NCBI RefSeq assembly: GCF_016863015.1
Contig: NZ_BOOB01000004.1
Span: forward strand, 186,001 to 250,000
Direction: 5' to 3'
From: Microbispora amethystogenes
GTDB taxonomy: Bacteria > Actinomycetota > Actinomycetes > Streptosporangiales > Streptosporangiaceae
Length of the DNA: 64,000 nucleotides
Below, piece by piece: positions 38,270-47,130 of this stretch (positions within the stretch are counted from its first letter, which is position 1; each line of letters opens with the position of its first letter). The notes beneath the pieces were generated by a model. It saw only the letters and a program-made list of their open reading frames with translations, searched no databases and was not told the origin of the DNA. Made by a program: the position numbers and the translations under genes.

Positions 38270-38953
38270 TCACTTGACCCCCGGAAGCGAGATGAGTGCG
38301 ATCTCGCCGCTCGACGCGTACTGCGCGATCGTCGGCGCGATCGTGGTGTCGACGACGATCGTGACCAGCCCACCGCCGGACCGTCCGGAGGAGATGCTCT
38401 CCACGCGGGCGGCGGTCGTCAGCACCTTCTGCTGGGTGGTCGCGGAGTTGCGCCCGGCCGTGGGCACGTAGACCACCTGGACGATCTCGCTCCACCTGAG
38501 GTCGGTGGGCATCTGTCCCGCCTTGAGCGAGAGGCCGACCTTGGCCTTGGCCGGGCCGACCTGGTCGGTGCTCTTGGCGGTCATCGGCTCGGTGAGCAGC
38601 GTGCCGGGCAGCAGCGTCACCGCGGCGTACGTCTTGATGACCTGGTCCCTGTACCGCCAGGCGACGTAGTCGATGCCGGTGTCGGCGATCTGCACCTCCC
38701 GCAGCGCGGACGGCGGGATGCGCTGCCCGGCGCCCACCTGCTGGGTGATCTGCACGGCCGAGACGCGGTCGCCGCTGCGCAAGACCAGGAGGGTGGTCGC
38801 CAGGGCGCCGCCCAGGATGAGGAGGACGGCGAGCGCGGCGAGGGCGGGCTTGCGCTCCCGCGGCGGCACGGGCAGCTTGCGGGAGGCCGGACCGGACAGG
38901 CCGGGCCGCGCGGCCGCGCGAGCGTCCTGCGGCGACTTCTCGCTGATCCTCAT
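38270..38953 (-). CDS. SAF-domain protein (CpaB/RcpC-like), first gene of Tad operon
   Basis: A 227-residue protein with a cytoplasmic basic N-terminus, one transmembrane helix (PALAALAVLLILGGALATTLLVL, about 36-58) and an extracytoplasmic SAF domain (ITQQVGAGQRIPPSALREVQI) followed by a beta-rich C-terminus. This is the CpaB/RcpC layout. In Gram-negatives that protein links the pilus to the secretin. Here, with no outer membrane, it may contact peptidoglycan. It is the promoter-proximal gene of the minus-strand operon, divergent from the EssC-like gene. ATG 38953 has GGGGGTCCCCC upstream, not a strong ribosome site. Confidence 0.85.
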   Translation of the reverse strand: MRISEKSPQDARAAARPGLSGPASRKLPVPPRERKPALAALAVLLILGGALATTLLVLRSGDRVSAVQITQQVGAGQRIPPSALREVQIADTGIDYVAWRYRDQVIKTYAAVTLLPGTLLTEPMTAKSTDQVGPAKAKVGLSLKAGQMPTDLRWSEIVQVVYVPTAGRNSATTQQKVLTTAARVESISSGRSGGGLVTIVVDTTIAPTIAQYASSGEIALISLPGVK

Positions 38954-39476
38954 GGGCGGGGGACCCCCAGGATGACGGCGCCCCTTCTATTTTCGGGCCG
39001 CTCGATTGTAATTACGGTCTTACCGTTGCTCCGAATTCACTCCATTATGGCCAGCTCCGGCCGCCATAAGTGGCGCGAAGTGGCGACCCATGCTTATCCG
39101 TTAGGAATACGCCTGTCAACGGGAGTCGATCTATCGCCATATCGACACAAAGCTTTACTATCACGACATTTCGTGATAGTGACTGACCACATCCTCCCCA
39201 CTTGTCACGTCGTTCACAGCGGCATCTCGCGAAGCGCGGCCGGGGTCGTGCCGGGCATGTCTCCCGGTCCGTCACACGTCGCCTGATGACAGGCGCTTTT
39301 ACCTATTCCGGGAAACGCCCAGATGAGCGGCGGATGCGCGGCTACGGTGTCCCGCGGGAGAACGGCCGGACGAGGCGGCGCCGGAGCCGGCCTCGGTGAA
39401 GATCTTCACTGGAACGCCCCGGGATGAAACGCTTTCCGGAGTTCTCGCCGCACCACCGCCGTCTGGGAGTCTGCGC
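38954..39476. promoter_or_regulatory. Divergent promoter region between Tad operon and EssC-like gene
   Basis: About 520 bases without a gene I can support, distinctly richer in A/T (about 38990-39190) than the surrounding DNA. It should contain the Tad operon promoter on the minus strand and the EssC promoter on the plus strand. It holds a perfect ten-base inverted repeat (39157-39180) and a weaker GTCGAT/ATCGAC pair (39125-39146). Its size and base composition suggest a heavily regulated region, but no specific regulator can be named. Confidence 0.6.
39157..39180. promoter_or_regulatory. Perfect inverted repeat, candidate operator
   Basis: ACTATCACGA and TCGTGATAGT pair perfectly over ten bases around a CATT centre. 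It lies in the A/T-rich middle of the divergent region, 203 bases from the Tad start and 296 bases from the EssC start. It is not followed by a T tract, so an operator is more likely than a terminator. Confidence 0.6.
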
Positions 39477-42400
39477 ATGCGGGTTACGCTCACCGTGGTC
39501 ACCGAGCACGGCCGCCGCGACGTGCTGGTCGAGGGAGACGGGACCGCCACGGTCGCCGCCCTCACCGGCGCGCTCACCGCCACGCTGGAGGGCGCGTCCG
39601 CCCGGCCCGCCAACGTCGTACGGCTCCCGCGTGCCCGCGCGCCGTACGACATGGACCGGGACCGGCCCGCCGCGCCCGCCGCCGGCCAGGAGACGAGACT
39701 GTGGGTGGACGGCCGGCCGCTCGACCCCGACGCGGTCGTGTTCGGCCTGTTGCGGGACGGCGACCTCGTGGCCCTGGACGGCCACGCCGCGGCCGCCACC
39801 GTGACCGAGGAGCCCGGCGGCCCGGCGGAGCTCCGGGTGGTGGGCGGGCCGGGCGCGGGAGTGGTCCACCGGATCGGGCTCGGCGCGCACACGCTGGGCG
39901 CCGACCCCGCCTGCGCGGTCTCCGTGCCCGACCCGAGGATGCCGCCGGTCGCGCTGGTCGTCAGGCTCGCCCTCGGGACGGCCACCGTGGAGCCCGCCGG
40001 ACCTGCTCCCGCGCCCGGCGGCGAGCCGGTCGCCCGGCTGGACGGCGAGCCGGTCACCGGGGCGGTCGAGTGGCCCGCGGGCGGCATGCTCTCCTGCGGC
40101 GGCTCCGTACTGTCCCTGGGCCCCGTACGGCCCCCGGACGCCCACCTCGACGCGCTGCCGGACGGCGGCCTCGCCTACAACCGGCCGCCGCGCCTGCAGC
40201 GGCCCGAGCGGCAGCGGCGGTTCACCGTCCCGGCCGAGCCGAAACGCGGCGAGGGCATGCGGCTGCAGTTGCTGGCCGCGATGCTGCCGGCCGTCCTCGG
40301 CGTGGTCATGGCCCTCGTCACCCACACGTGGTACTACCTGCTGATCGCGTTCATGACGCCGCTCATCATGATCGGCCAGTGGGTGAGCGACCGCAGGCAC
40401 GGCAGGAAGAAACACCGCCAGGCGCTCAAGGCGTACCGCGAGCGGATGGCCGCCTTTGAGGCGGAGGTGGCCCGCGCGGTGCGGCAGGACGAGGAGGCCC
40501 GCCGCCAGGGCGCCCCCGACCCCGCCGAGGTGCTGCTCACCGCGACCGGGCCGCGCCGCCGCCTCTGGGAGCGCCGGGTGCACGACCAGGACGCGCTGCG
40601 GCTGCGGATAGGGCTCGCCGACCTGCCCGCCGACCTGGAGTTCGAGCCGGAGACCGGCACTCCTCCCGACGCGGCCCGGCGGGAGCCGCCCGTCTGCCAC
40701 GACGTGCCGGTCGCGCTCGTCATGCGCCGCCTCGGCGTCGCGGGCCTGACCGGTCCGCGGGAGGTGGCCCTCGGCTGCGCCCGGTGGCTCGTCGGCCAGG
40801 CCGCCGCCCTGCACAGCCCGCGCGACCTCGCCGTCGTGGTGCTCTCGGCCAACGCCGACGGCGCCGAGCAGTGGGGCTGGGTCCGCTGGCTGCCGCACTG
40901 CGCCCCGGACGCCGCCCGCGGGGGCGCCCTGTCGTCCGACTGCGCCGCGCTCGTCGGCGCCGACCCCGAGGCCGCCGCCCGCCGCGTCTCCGAGCTCGCC
41001 GCCCTGGTCGCCGAACGGCTCGACGCCGAGAACGGCTCCGGCCCCTACCCGGGGGCGCCGCGGGGCGCCCGCCTGTCGGGCGGCCCGGCGGGCTGGGACG
41101 ACCTGGGGCGCGGCGGGAACCGGCCCGCCGAGCCGGCTTTCACCACCTACGACGAGCGGCCGTTCGACGTGCTCGTCGTGCTCGACGGCGCGCAGGTGCT
41201 GCGCGGCCTGCCCGGCATGCCGCAGGTGCTGCGGCAGGGCCCCCGGGCAGGCGTCTACACGATCGCGATCGACGACGACGAGCGGCTGCTGCCCGAGGAG
41301 TGCGCGACGGTCGTGTCCTGCGACGCCGCGGGCGGCGTACGGCTCCACGGCGGCGGCCTCGACCCGATCACGGGCATCCGCGCCGACCGGGTCTCGCCGT
41401 CCTGGGCCGAGCGCCTGTCCCGCGCGCTCGCCCCGCTGCGCGACGTGAGCCGCGAGGACCCCTCGGCCGCCCTGCCCGACGCGGTCCGCCTGCTCGACCT
41501 GCTGGACGTCTCGCCCGACCCGACCTCCCTCGCCGAACGGCAGGGCCGTACGACCCGGGCCCTGATCGGCGTGGGACCGGAGGGGCCGTTCGAGGTGGAC
41601 CTGAGCAGGGACGGCCCGCACGCCCTGGTCGCGGGCACGACCGGCGCGGGCAAGTCGGAGCTGCTGCAGACCCTGATCTGCTCGCTCGCGGTGGTCAACC
41701 GGCCCGACGAGATGACGTTCGTGCTGATCGACTACAAGGGCGGGGCCGCCTTCAAGGAGTGCGTGCGGCTCCCGCACACGGTCGGCATGGTGAGCGACCT
41801 CGACGGCCACCTGACCCAGCGGGCCCTGTCGTCGCTGGCCGCCGAGATCCGGCGCAGGGAACGCCTGCTGCTCGACGCGGGGGCCAAGGACATCGAGGAC
41901 TACCAGCGGTCGCGCGGGGCCACGTGGGTCCTCGGCACCGGCGGCGTCCGCCGGGCGCGCGGCGGCGGGATCTTCGCCGCGCCGGTGCCGGAGAGCGCCG
42001 GGAACAACAGGGACCTGCCGCCGCTGCCCCGGCTCGTCCTGATCATCGACGAGTTCGCCGCGCTGGTGGCGGAGCTGCCCGACTTCGTCGACGGCCTGGT
42101 CGACATCGCCCGCCGGGGCCGTTCCCTCGGCATCCACCTGATCCTCGCCACCCAGCGGCCGGGCGGCGTGGTCACCGCCGACATCCAGGCCAACACCTCG
42201 CTCAGGATCGCGCTCCGGGTGACCGACGCCCGCGAGTCCGGCGACGTCATCGACGTGCCGGACGCCGCGCACATCTCGCGGTCGACGCCGGGCCGCTGCT
42301 ACGTGCGGGCGGGCTCGTCCACGCCGGTCGCCGTGCAGACGGCCAGGATCGGCGGGCGGACCCCGCAGGTCCGGGTCCGCGGCAACGGGACGGCCGACGG

Positions 42401-44474
42401 CGGCGCCGAGGACGTGCGGGTGCTCGACCTGCCCTGGCCCGCGCTCGGCCGTCCGCTGCCCGCCCCGCCCGCCCAGGCGGGGAGCGGCACCGACCTGGCC
42501 CTGCTCGTCGACGCGCTGCTGGAGGCCGGGAACGGGCTGCCCCGCCAGCCCAGCCCCTGGCTGCCGCCCCTTCCGGACCGGGTCGTCCTCGACGTCGAGG
42601 CCGCGGCGGCCGGGCGGTCCGGCTCGGGACGGTCCGGCTCGGGACGGTCCGGCTCGGGGCGGTCAGGGTCTGGGCGGTCCGGCTCCGGGCGGTCGGGGTC
42701 CGGGCGGTCCGGGTCGGGGAGCGACCCGCTCGACGGCGGGGCGCTGGCGGCGGCGCCGCCGTACCGGCCGGGGATCGAGGAGGTGCCGCCGCTGCCCTTC
42801 GGCGTGACGGATATGCCCTGGCGGCAGGCCCGGCGGGCGCTCACGCTCGACCCGCGCCACGGCGGCCACCTGCTGATCGCGGGCGGCGCGCGCAGCGGCA
42901 GGTCCAGCGCGCTCCGGACGATCGCGGGGTCGATCGCGGCCGGCGCCTCCCCCGAGGACGTGCACGTCCACGCCGTCGACTGCGGGTCGGGCGCGCTGCT
43001 GCCGCTCGTCGCGCTGCCGCACTGCGGCGCCGTGGTCACGCGCGACCAGATGGACCGGGTGGAGCGCCTGCTGACCCGGCTGCGCGCGGAGGTCGGGCGC
43101 CGTCAGCACCTGCTGGCCGAGGCGGGGTACGCCTCGCTCGCCGAGGCGCGGGGCGCCGCCAGGTCCCGGGCCGACACCAGGCCGCCCGCGGCCCGGGACC
43201 GTTCGGGCGTGGGGGCGCTGCCCTGGATGGTGCTGCTGCTGGACCGCTGGGAGGGATACGTCGCGGCGTTCGAGAACTACGACTACGGGCGGCTGGTCGA
43301 CGCGTTGCTGCAACTGCTGCGGGAGGGACCGGCCGTGGGGCTGCGCGCCGTCGTCACCTCCGACCGGTCGGGCCTGATCGGGCAGATCTCCACCGTCTTC
43401 GACGACCGGCTGGTGCTCCGGCTCGCCGACCCCGCCGACTACGGGCTCGCCGGGCTGCCCGTACGCAACCTGCCGACCTCCATGCCGCCGGGCCGGGCCC
43501 TGTCGGTGGGCGACCACGGCCTGGTGGAGAGCCAGTTCGCGCTGCTCGGCGACGATCCCTCCGGGCCCGCGCAGGTGGCGGTCCTGCAGGATCTCGCCCG
43601 TACGGCCGCGGCCAGGTTCGGGGGCACAGCCGGGGGCACGACGAGCGGCACGACGGGTGGTGCGACCGGCGGGACGGGAGCCGTGGGGGACGGCGGGGAG
43701 GCGGCCCGCGCCTGGGTCTGGCCGTCGGAGCCCCCGCTGCGGGTGGACGCGCTGCCGATGCGGATAACGGTGGAGCAGACGATGGACCTGGCTCCGGCGT
43801 TCGAGCCGCCGTCGGCGCTGTGGGCGCTGCTCGGCGCGGGAGGTGACGCGCTCACGCCGCTGGGCGTGGACCTGCAGGGCCAGGGCCCGGCGGCGGTGAT
43901 CGCCGGGCCGCCCCGATCGGGCAGGTCGTCCACGCTGCTCACGGCGGCGCGCTCGCTGCTCGGCCGGGGCACGCCGGTGCTCGTCGTGACCCCGCGCCGC
44001 AGCCCGCTGCGCGACCTCGCAGGGACGTCCGGAGTGCTCGCCGTGCTGGACGGCAACGCCAGGAGCGTGACCGGGGGCGGCGCGGACGAGTTCGGCGGCC
44101 TGCCCGGCGCGCTCGACCCGCTGGCCCTGGTCGCCGGGCACGAGCGTTACGTGGTGGTCGTGGACGACGCGGAACTGATCTCCCCCGACTCGCCGCTCGG
44201 GCTGGCCCTGGACGAGATCCTGCGGACCGGCCGGGACGGCGAGCACGGCCTGCTCGTCGCGGGGACCACCGGCGACCTGGCGACGGCCTACCGGGGCTTC
44301 GCGGCCGAGGCGCGCAAGGGCCGGACCGGCCTGCTGCTCAACGTGCAGAGCCCCGCCGACGGGGACCTGTTCACCGTACGGCTGCCGCGTGGCGCCGTTG
44401 GCGGGCCTCCCGGGCGGGGCCTGCTGGTCATCTCGGGCACCGCCACCCCGATCCAGGCGGCCGTCCCCCAGTGA
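39477..44474 (+). CDS. EssC/EccC-like type VII secretion ATPase (FHA-FtsK/SpoIIIE)
   Basis: A 1665-residue membrane ATPase that recruits and exports WXG100 proteins. Residues 1-210 contain one clear and possibly two FHA-like domains (ELRVVGGPGAGVVHRIGLG...), as in Firmicutes EssC and unlike mycobacterial EccC. Two helices follow (about 262-305). ATPase domain 1 has an intact Walker A GTTGAGKSELL (about residue 718) and Walker B LVLIIDEFAAL (about 854). Domains 2 (about 1138) and 3 (about 1477) have GxxRSGRSS loops in which the Walker lysine is Arg, so they are probably inactive. A seven-fold RSGSG linker precedes domain 2. GGGAG precedes ATG 39477; a GTG at 39396 is less likely. Confidence 0.9.
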   Translation: MRVTLTVVTEHGRRDVLVEGDGTATVAALTGALTATLEGASARPANVVRLPRARAPYDMDRDRPAAPAAGQETRLWVDGRPLDPDAVVFGLLRDGDLVALDGHAAAATVTEEPGGPAELRVVGGPGAGVVHRIGLGAHTLGADPACAVSVPDPRMPPVALVVRLALGTATVEPAGPAPAPGGEPVARLDGEPVTGAVEWPAGGMLSCGGSVLSLGPVRPPDAHLDALPDGGLAYNRPPRLQRPERQRRFTVPAEPKRGEGMRLQLLAAMLPAVLGVVMALVTHTWYYLLIAFMTPLIMIGQWVSDRRHGRKKHRQALKAYRERMAAFEAEVARAVRQDEEARRQGAPDPAEVLLTATGPRRRLWERRVHDQDALRLRIGLADLPADLEFEPETGTPPDAARREPPVCHDVPVALVMRRLGVAGLTGPREVALGCARWLVGQAAALHSPRDLAVVVLSANADGAEQWGWVRWLPHCAPDAARGGALSSDCAALVGADPEAAARRVSELAALVAERLDAENGSGPYPGAPRGARLSGGPAGWDDLGRGGNRPAEPAFTTYDERPFDVLVVLDGAQVLRGLPGMPQVLRQGPRAGVYTIAIDDDERLLPEECATVVSCDAAGGVRLHGGGLDPITGIRADRVSPSWAERLSRALAPLRDVSREDPSAALPDAVRLLDLLDVSPDPTSLAERQGRTTRALIGVGPEGPFEVDLSRDGPHALVAGTTGAGKSELLQTLICSLAVVNRPDEMTFVLIDYKGGAAFKECVRLPHTVGMVSDLDGHLTQRALSSLAAEIRRRERLLLDAGAKDIEDYQRSRGATWVLGTGGVRRARGGGIFAAPVPESAGNNRDLPPLPRLVLIIDEFAALVAELPDFVDGLVDIARRGRSLGIHLILATQRPGGVVTADIQANTSLRIALRVTDARESGDVIDVPDAAHISRSTPGRCYVRAGSSTPVAVQTARIGGRTPQVRVRGNGTADGGAEDVRVLDLPWPALGRPLPAPPAQAGSGTDLALLVDALLEAGNGLPRQPSPWLPPLPDRVVLDVEAAAAGRSGSGRSGSGRSGSGRSGSGRSGSGRSGSGRSGSGSDPLDGGALAAAPPYRPGIEEVPPLPFGVTDMPWRQARRALTLDPRHGGHLLIAGGARSGRSSALRTIAGSIAAGASPEDVHVHAVDCGSGALLPLVALPHCGAVVTRDQMDRVERLLTRLRAEVGRRQHLLAEAGYASLAEARGAARSRADTRPPAARDRSGVGALPWMVLLLDRWEGYVAAFENYDYGRLVDALLQLLREGPAVGLRAVVTSDRSGLIGQISTVFDDRLVLRLADPADYGLAGLPVRNLPTSMPPGRALSVGDHGLVESQFALLGDDPSGPAQVAVLQDLARTAAARFGGTAGGTTSGTTGGATGGTGAVGDGGEAARAWVWPSEPPLRVDALPMRITVEQTMDLAPAFEPPSALWALLGAGGDALTPLGVDLQGQGPAAVIAGPPRSGRSSTLLTAARSLLGRGTPVLVVTPRRSPLRDLAGTSGVLAVLDGNARSVTGGGADEFGGLPGALDPLALVAGHERYVVVVDDAELISPDSPLGLALDEILRTGRDGEHGLLVAGTTGDLATAYRGFAAEARKGRTGLLLNVQSPADGDLFTVRLPRGAVGGPPGRGLLVISGTATPIQAAVPQ
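42611..42715 (+). repeat. 15-base in-frame repeat x7 (RSGSG) in the EssC-like gene
   Basis: Seven 15-base units encode RSGSG repeats between ATPase domains 1 and 2. The first three units are identical in protein and nearly in DNA, while later ones have drifted. The repeat makes a flexible linker of 35 residues. It resembles the stop-spanning repeats elsewhere in unit length. Confidence 0.9.
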
Positions 44475-44520
44475 CCCAGCGCCCTAGCGCCCCAGAGACA
44501 CAGTGACGCTGGAGACACAG

Positions 44521-44550
44521 CGCCGGACGCCGCAGAGGCGGCGTCCGGCG
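44521..44550 (+). terminator. Strong hairpin after the EssC-like gene
   Basis: Perfect 13-base stem (44521-44533 with 44538-44550) with an AGAG loop, 46 bases past the stop codon at 44474 and between convergent genes. It is followed by a T-rich stretch about 20 bases on. Confidence 0.85.
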
Positions 44551-44663
44551 GTGAGACGAGGACGGCTATTTCAGCCCTTTTTCCGGCATAAAGGCCGTCC
44601 CTTTTCACGAATCGCCGGACGCCTCGTCAGCCGGGGCGCCCAGCGGAGATCGTGTGGATTTCG

Positions 44664-44936
44664 TTAACGGGTGGCGGACTCGATGTTGCCGCGGTAGGTG
44701 GTGATGACCCGGGAGGCCTCGTTGAGCTCTTCCGCCATGCGCTGGAACGCCGTCCGGTAGCTCTGCCAGGCGTCGTGGAAGCGCTGCGCGCCGGGGCCGG
44801 TCCAGGCGGTGCCGACCTTGGCCGCCTCGCGGTCGAGGGCGGCCATCGTGGTGCGAACCTGGTCCGCCTGCTGGCTGAACTGCGCGGCCATGCCCTGCAT
44901 CTCCGCGGGGTCGCCGCCGAGCAAGCTGTTACTCAT
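44664..44936 (-). CDS. WXG100-family secreted protein (EsxA/EsxB-like)
   Basis: A 90-residue helical-hairpin protein with Trp45-Thr46-Gly47 in the turn, the WXG signature, and helices with a heptad pattern on both sides (PAEMQGMAAQFSQQADQVRTTMAAL and QRFHDAWQSYRTAFQRMAEELN). No signal peptide is present, as expected for a type VII substrate. GATGGAGGAGTGA precedes ATG 44936. It is convergent with the EssC-like ATPase gene, so the two are not in one operon, but proximity suggests that it is a substrate. Only a single WXG100 gene is found, so it may form a homodimer. Confidence 0.92.
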   Translation of the reverse strand: MSNSLLGGDPAEMQGMAAQFSQQADQVRTTMAALDREAAKVGTAWTGPGAQRFHDAWQSYRTAFQRMAEELNEASRVITTYRGNIESATR

Positions 44937-45239
44937 TCAGTCACTCCTCCATCGACAAAGGGGCCGCCCTCACCGTAAAACGCAGGTCAATCCTGTGGAG
45001 ACCTTATGCCGAGCGGCTATATCGGAACGGAAGGAGAGTGTGGCTTTTCTGGTAGTTCATTCCCCTTCCACCGGGCATTGCCGGGAGGAGCCCGCCCGCC
45101 GGGCGCAGGGTCCCGGCCGCCCACCCCGGAAATCCCTGCCCGGCGTAGGTCAGGGGTGCCCCTGGGGCCCCCTCGGGTCAGGCGGCACCTCTACACTCCC
45201 AGGCAGGGTTCGCGAGCGCTGAAGGGAAGGGACATCCCT
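44937..45239. promoter_or_regulatory. Divergent intergenic region between WXG100 and carboxylase alpha genes
   Basis: About 300 bases holding the two divergent promoters. The left part (44960-45060) is less GC-rich and includes TATATC near 45020. GAAGGGAAGGGA at the right end is the ribosome site for the carboxylase. I see no gene and no clear operator. Confidence 0.5.
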
Positions 45240-47003
45240 GTGCACAAGGTCCTGATCGCCAATCGTGGCGAAATCGCCGTACGGATCGCCCGGGCCTGCC
45301 GGGACGCCGGCCTGGCCAGCGTGGCGGTGTACGCCGACCAGGATCTGGACGCGCTGCACGCGCGGGTGGCCGACGAGGCCCACGCGCTCGGCGGGCAGAG
45401 CCCGGCGGAGACGTACCTCGACATCGCGAAGATCCTGGCGGTGGCCGAGAAGACCGGTGCGGACGCCGTCCATCCCGGCTACGGCTTCCTGGCCGAGAAC
45501 GCGGACTTCGCCCAGGCCGTGATCGACGCCGGCCTGATCTGGATCGGCCCGCCGCCCTCGGCGATCAACGCGCTCGGCGACAAGGTCCAGGCCCGGCACA
45601 TCGCGCAGCGCGTCGGCGCCCCGCTCGTGGCGGGCACCCCCGACCCGGTGTCCGGCGTGGACGAGGTGGTCGAGTTCGCCGGGCGGCACGGCCTGCCGAT
45701 CGCCATCAAGGCGGCCTTCGGCGGCGGCGGGCGCGGGCTCAAGGTGGCCCGGACGATGGAGGAGATCCCCGACCTCTACGAGTCGGCCGTACGCGAGGCG
45801 GTGACCGCCTTCGGGCGCGGCGAGTGCTTCGTCGAGCGCTACCTCGACCGGCCGCGCCACGTCGAGACCCAGTGCCTGGCCGACCGGCACGGCAACGTGG
45901 TCGTCGTCAGCACCCGCGACTGCTCGCTCCAGCGCCGTCACCAGAAGCTCGTGGAGGAGGCCCCGGCGCCGTTCCTCACCGACGAGCAGCTCGACCTCCT
46001 CTACTCGTCGTCGAAGGCGATCCTGCGCGAGGCGGGATACGTCGGCGCCGGCACCTGCGAGTTCCTCGTCGGCCAGGACGGCACGATCTCCTTCCTGGAG
46101 GTCAACACCCGGCTCCAGGTCGAGCACCCGGTGACCGAGGAGGTCTCCGGCATCGACCTCGTCCGCGAGATGTTCCGCATCGCCGACGGCGAGCCGCTGG
46201 GGTACGACGACCCGGCGCTGCGCGGCCACTCGATCGAGTTCCGGATCAACGCGGAGGACGCGGGCCGGGGCTTCCTGCCCGCGCCGGGCACGCTGACCTC
46301 GATGCGCGTCCCCTCCGGGCCGGGCGTACGCCTCGACGGCGGCTACGAGACCGGGATGAGCGTCCCGCAGGCGTTCGACTCGCTCGTGGCCAAGCTGGTC
46401 GTGACCGGGGCCACCCGGCGGCAGGCGCTGGAGCGGGCGCGGCGGGCGCTCGCCGAGTACGAGATCGGCGGCATGCCGACCGTGCTGCCGTTCCACCGGG
46501 CCGTGGTGGACGACCCCGCCTTCGCCGGGGAGCCGTTCTCCGTCCACACCCGGTGGATCGAGACCGAGTTCGTCAACGACATCCCGCCGTACGAGGCGAC
46601 GGCGGAGACTCCCGGCGAGCCCGCCGGCCGTGAGCGGATCACGGTCGAGGTCGGCGGCAAGCGGCTGGAGGTCGTGCTGCCCGCGGGGCTGAGTTCGGCG
46701 GGCCCGGGGGCGGACCGGCCCGAGCTCAGGAAGGCCGCGCCCAGGCGGTCCGGCGGGAGCGGCGCGAAGAAGGCCGCGGCGAGCGGCGACGCGCTCGTCA
46801 GCCCCATGCAGGGCACGATCGTGAAGGTCGTCGTGGCTGACGGTGACACCGTCGAGCCCGGCGACACGGTCATCGTCCTGGAGGCGATGAAGATGGAGCA
46901 GCCGCTGACCGCGCACAAGGGCGGCACGGTCACCGGCCTGGCGGCCACCGTCGGCCAGACGGTCACCGCCGGGACCGCGCTCTGCGAGATCAAGGACGCC
47001 TGA
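45240..47003 (+). CDS. accA: Acyl-CoA carboxylase alpha subunit (biotin carboxylase + BCCP)
   Basis: A 587-residue protein that carboxylates its own biotin with ATP and bicarbonate. It has the biotin carboxylase domain ([18 protein letters not shown], Gly-rich [10 protein letters not shown] loop, [14 protein letters not shown]) and a C-terminal BCCP domain with EAMKMEQ and biotinyl Lys551, 36 residues from the end. It is the natural partner of the beta and epsilon subunits at 21410-23220 and substrate of BirA (11951-12778). GTG 45240 is fixed by GAAGGGAAGGGA upstream. It is the accA3-like gene of the mycobacterial backbone and may serve more than one beta subunit. Confidence 0.95.
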   Translation: MHKVLIANRGEIAVRIARACRDAGLASVAVYADQDLDALHARVADEAHALGGQSPAETYLDIAKILAVAEKTGADAVHPGYGFLAENADFAQAVIDAGLIWIGPPPSAINALGDKVQARHIAQRVGAPLVAGTPDPVSGVDEVVEFAGRHGLPIAIKAAFGGGGRGLKVARTMEEIPDLYESAVREAVTAFGRGECFVERYLDRPRHVETQCLADRHGNVVVVSTRDCSLQRRHQKLVEEAPAPFLTDEQLDLLYSSSKAILREAGYVGAGTCEFLVGQDGTISFLEVNTRLQVEHPVTEEVSGIDLVREMFRIADGEPLGYDDPALRGHSIEFRINAEDAGRGFLPAPGTLTSMRVPSGPGVRLDGGYETGMSVPQAFDSLVAKLVVTGATRRQALERARRALAEYEIGGMPTVLPFHRAVVDDPAFAGEPFSVHTRWIETEFVNDIPPYEATAETPGEPAGRERITVEVGGKRLEVVLPAGLSSAGPGADRPELRKAAPRRSGGSGAKKAAASGDALVSPMQGTIVKVVVADGDTVEPGDTVIVLEAMKMEQPLTAHKGGTVTGLAATVGQTVTAGTALCEIKDA

Positions 47004-47130
47004 CCCGGCCCGGCCCGCGGCGACCGTACGGTCGTCGTGCGGTGTGGTGCGGCGATGGGGAACGATAGTTTCCTGTGGAGGAACCATCGCGCCCTGCCGT
47101 TCGTCCAGTAGGGCGAAGGAGGCTTAAGCC

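Noticed and set aside
39342-42272. Long open frame antisense to the EssC-like gene, nearly 1000 codons
   Set aside because: It is a GC-driven shadow: Arg/Gly/Pro/Val-rich without any domain, while the plus-strand frame has clear FHA and FtsK motifs.
39477-44936. Complete type VII secretion locus
   Set aside because: Only the ATPase and one WXG100 gene are present; no EccB, EccD, EccE or mycosin could be found in the window.
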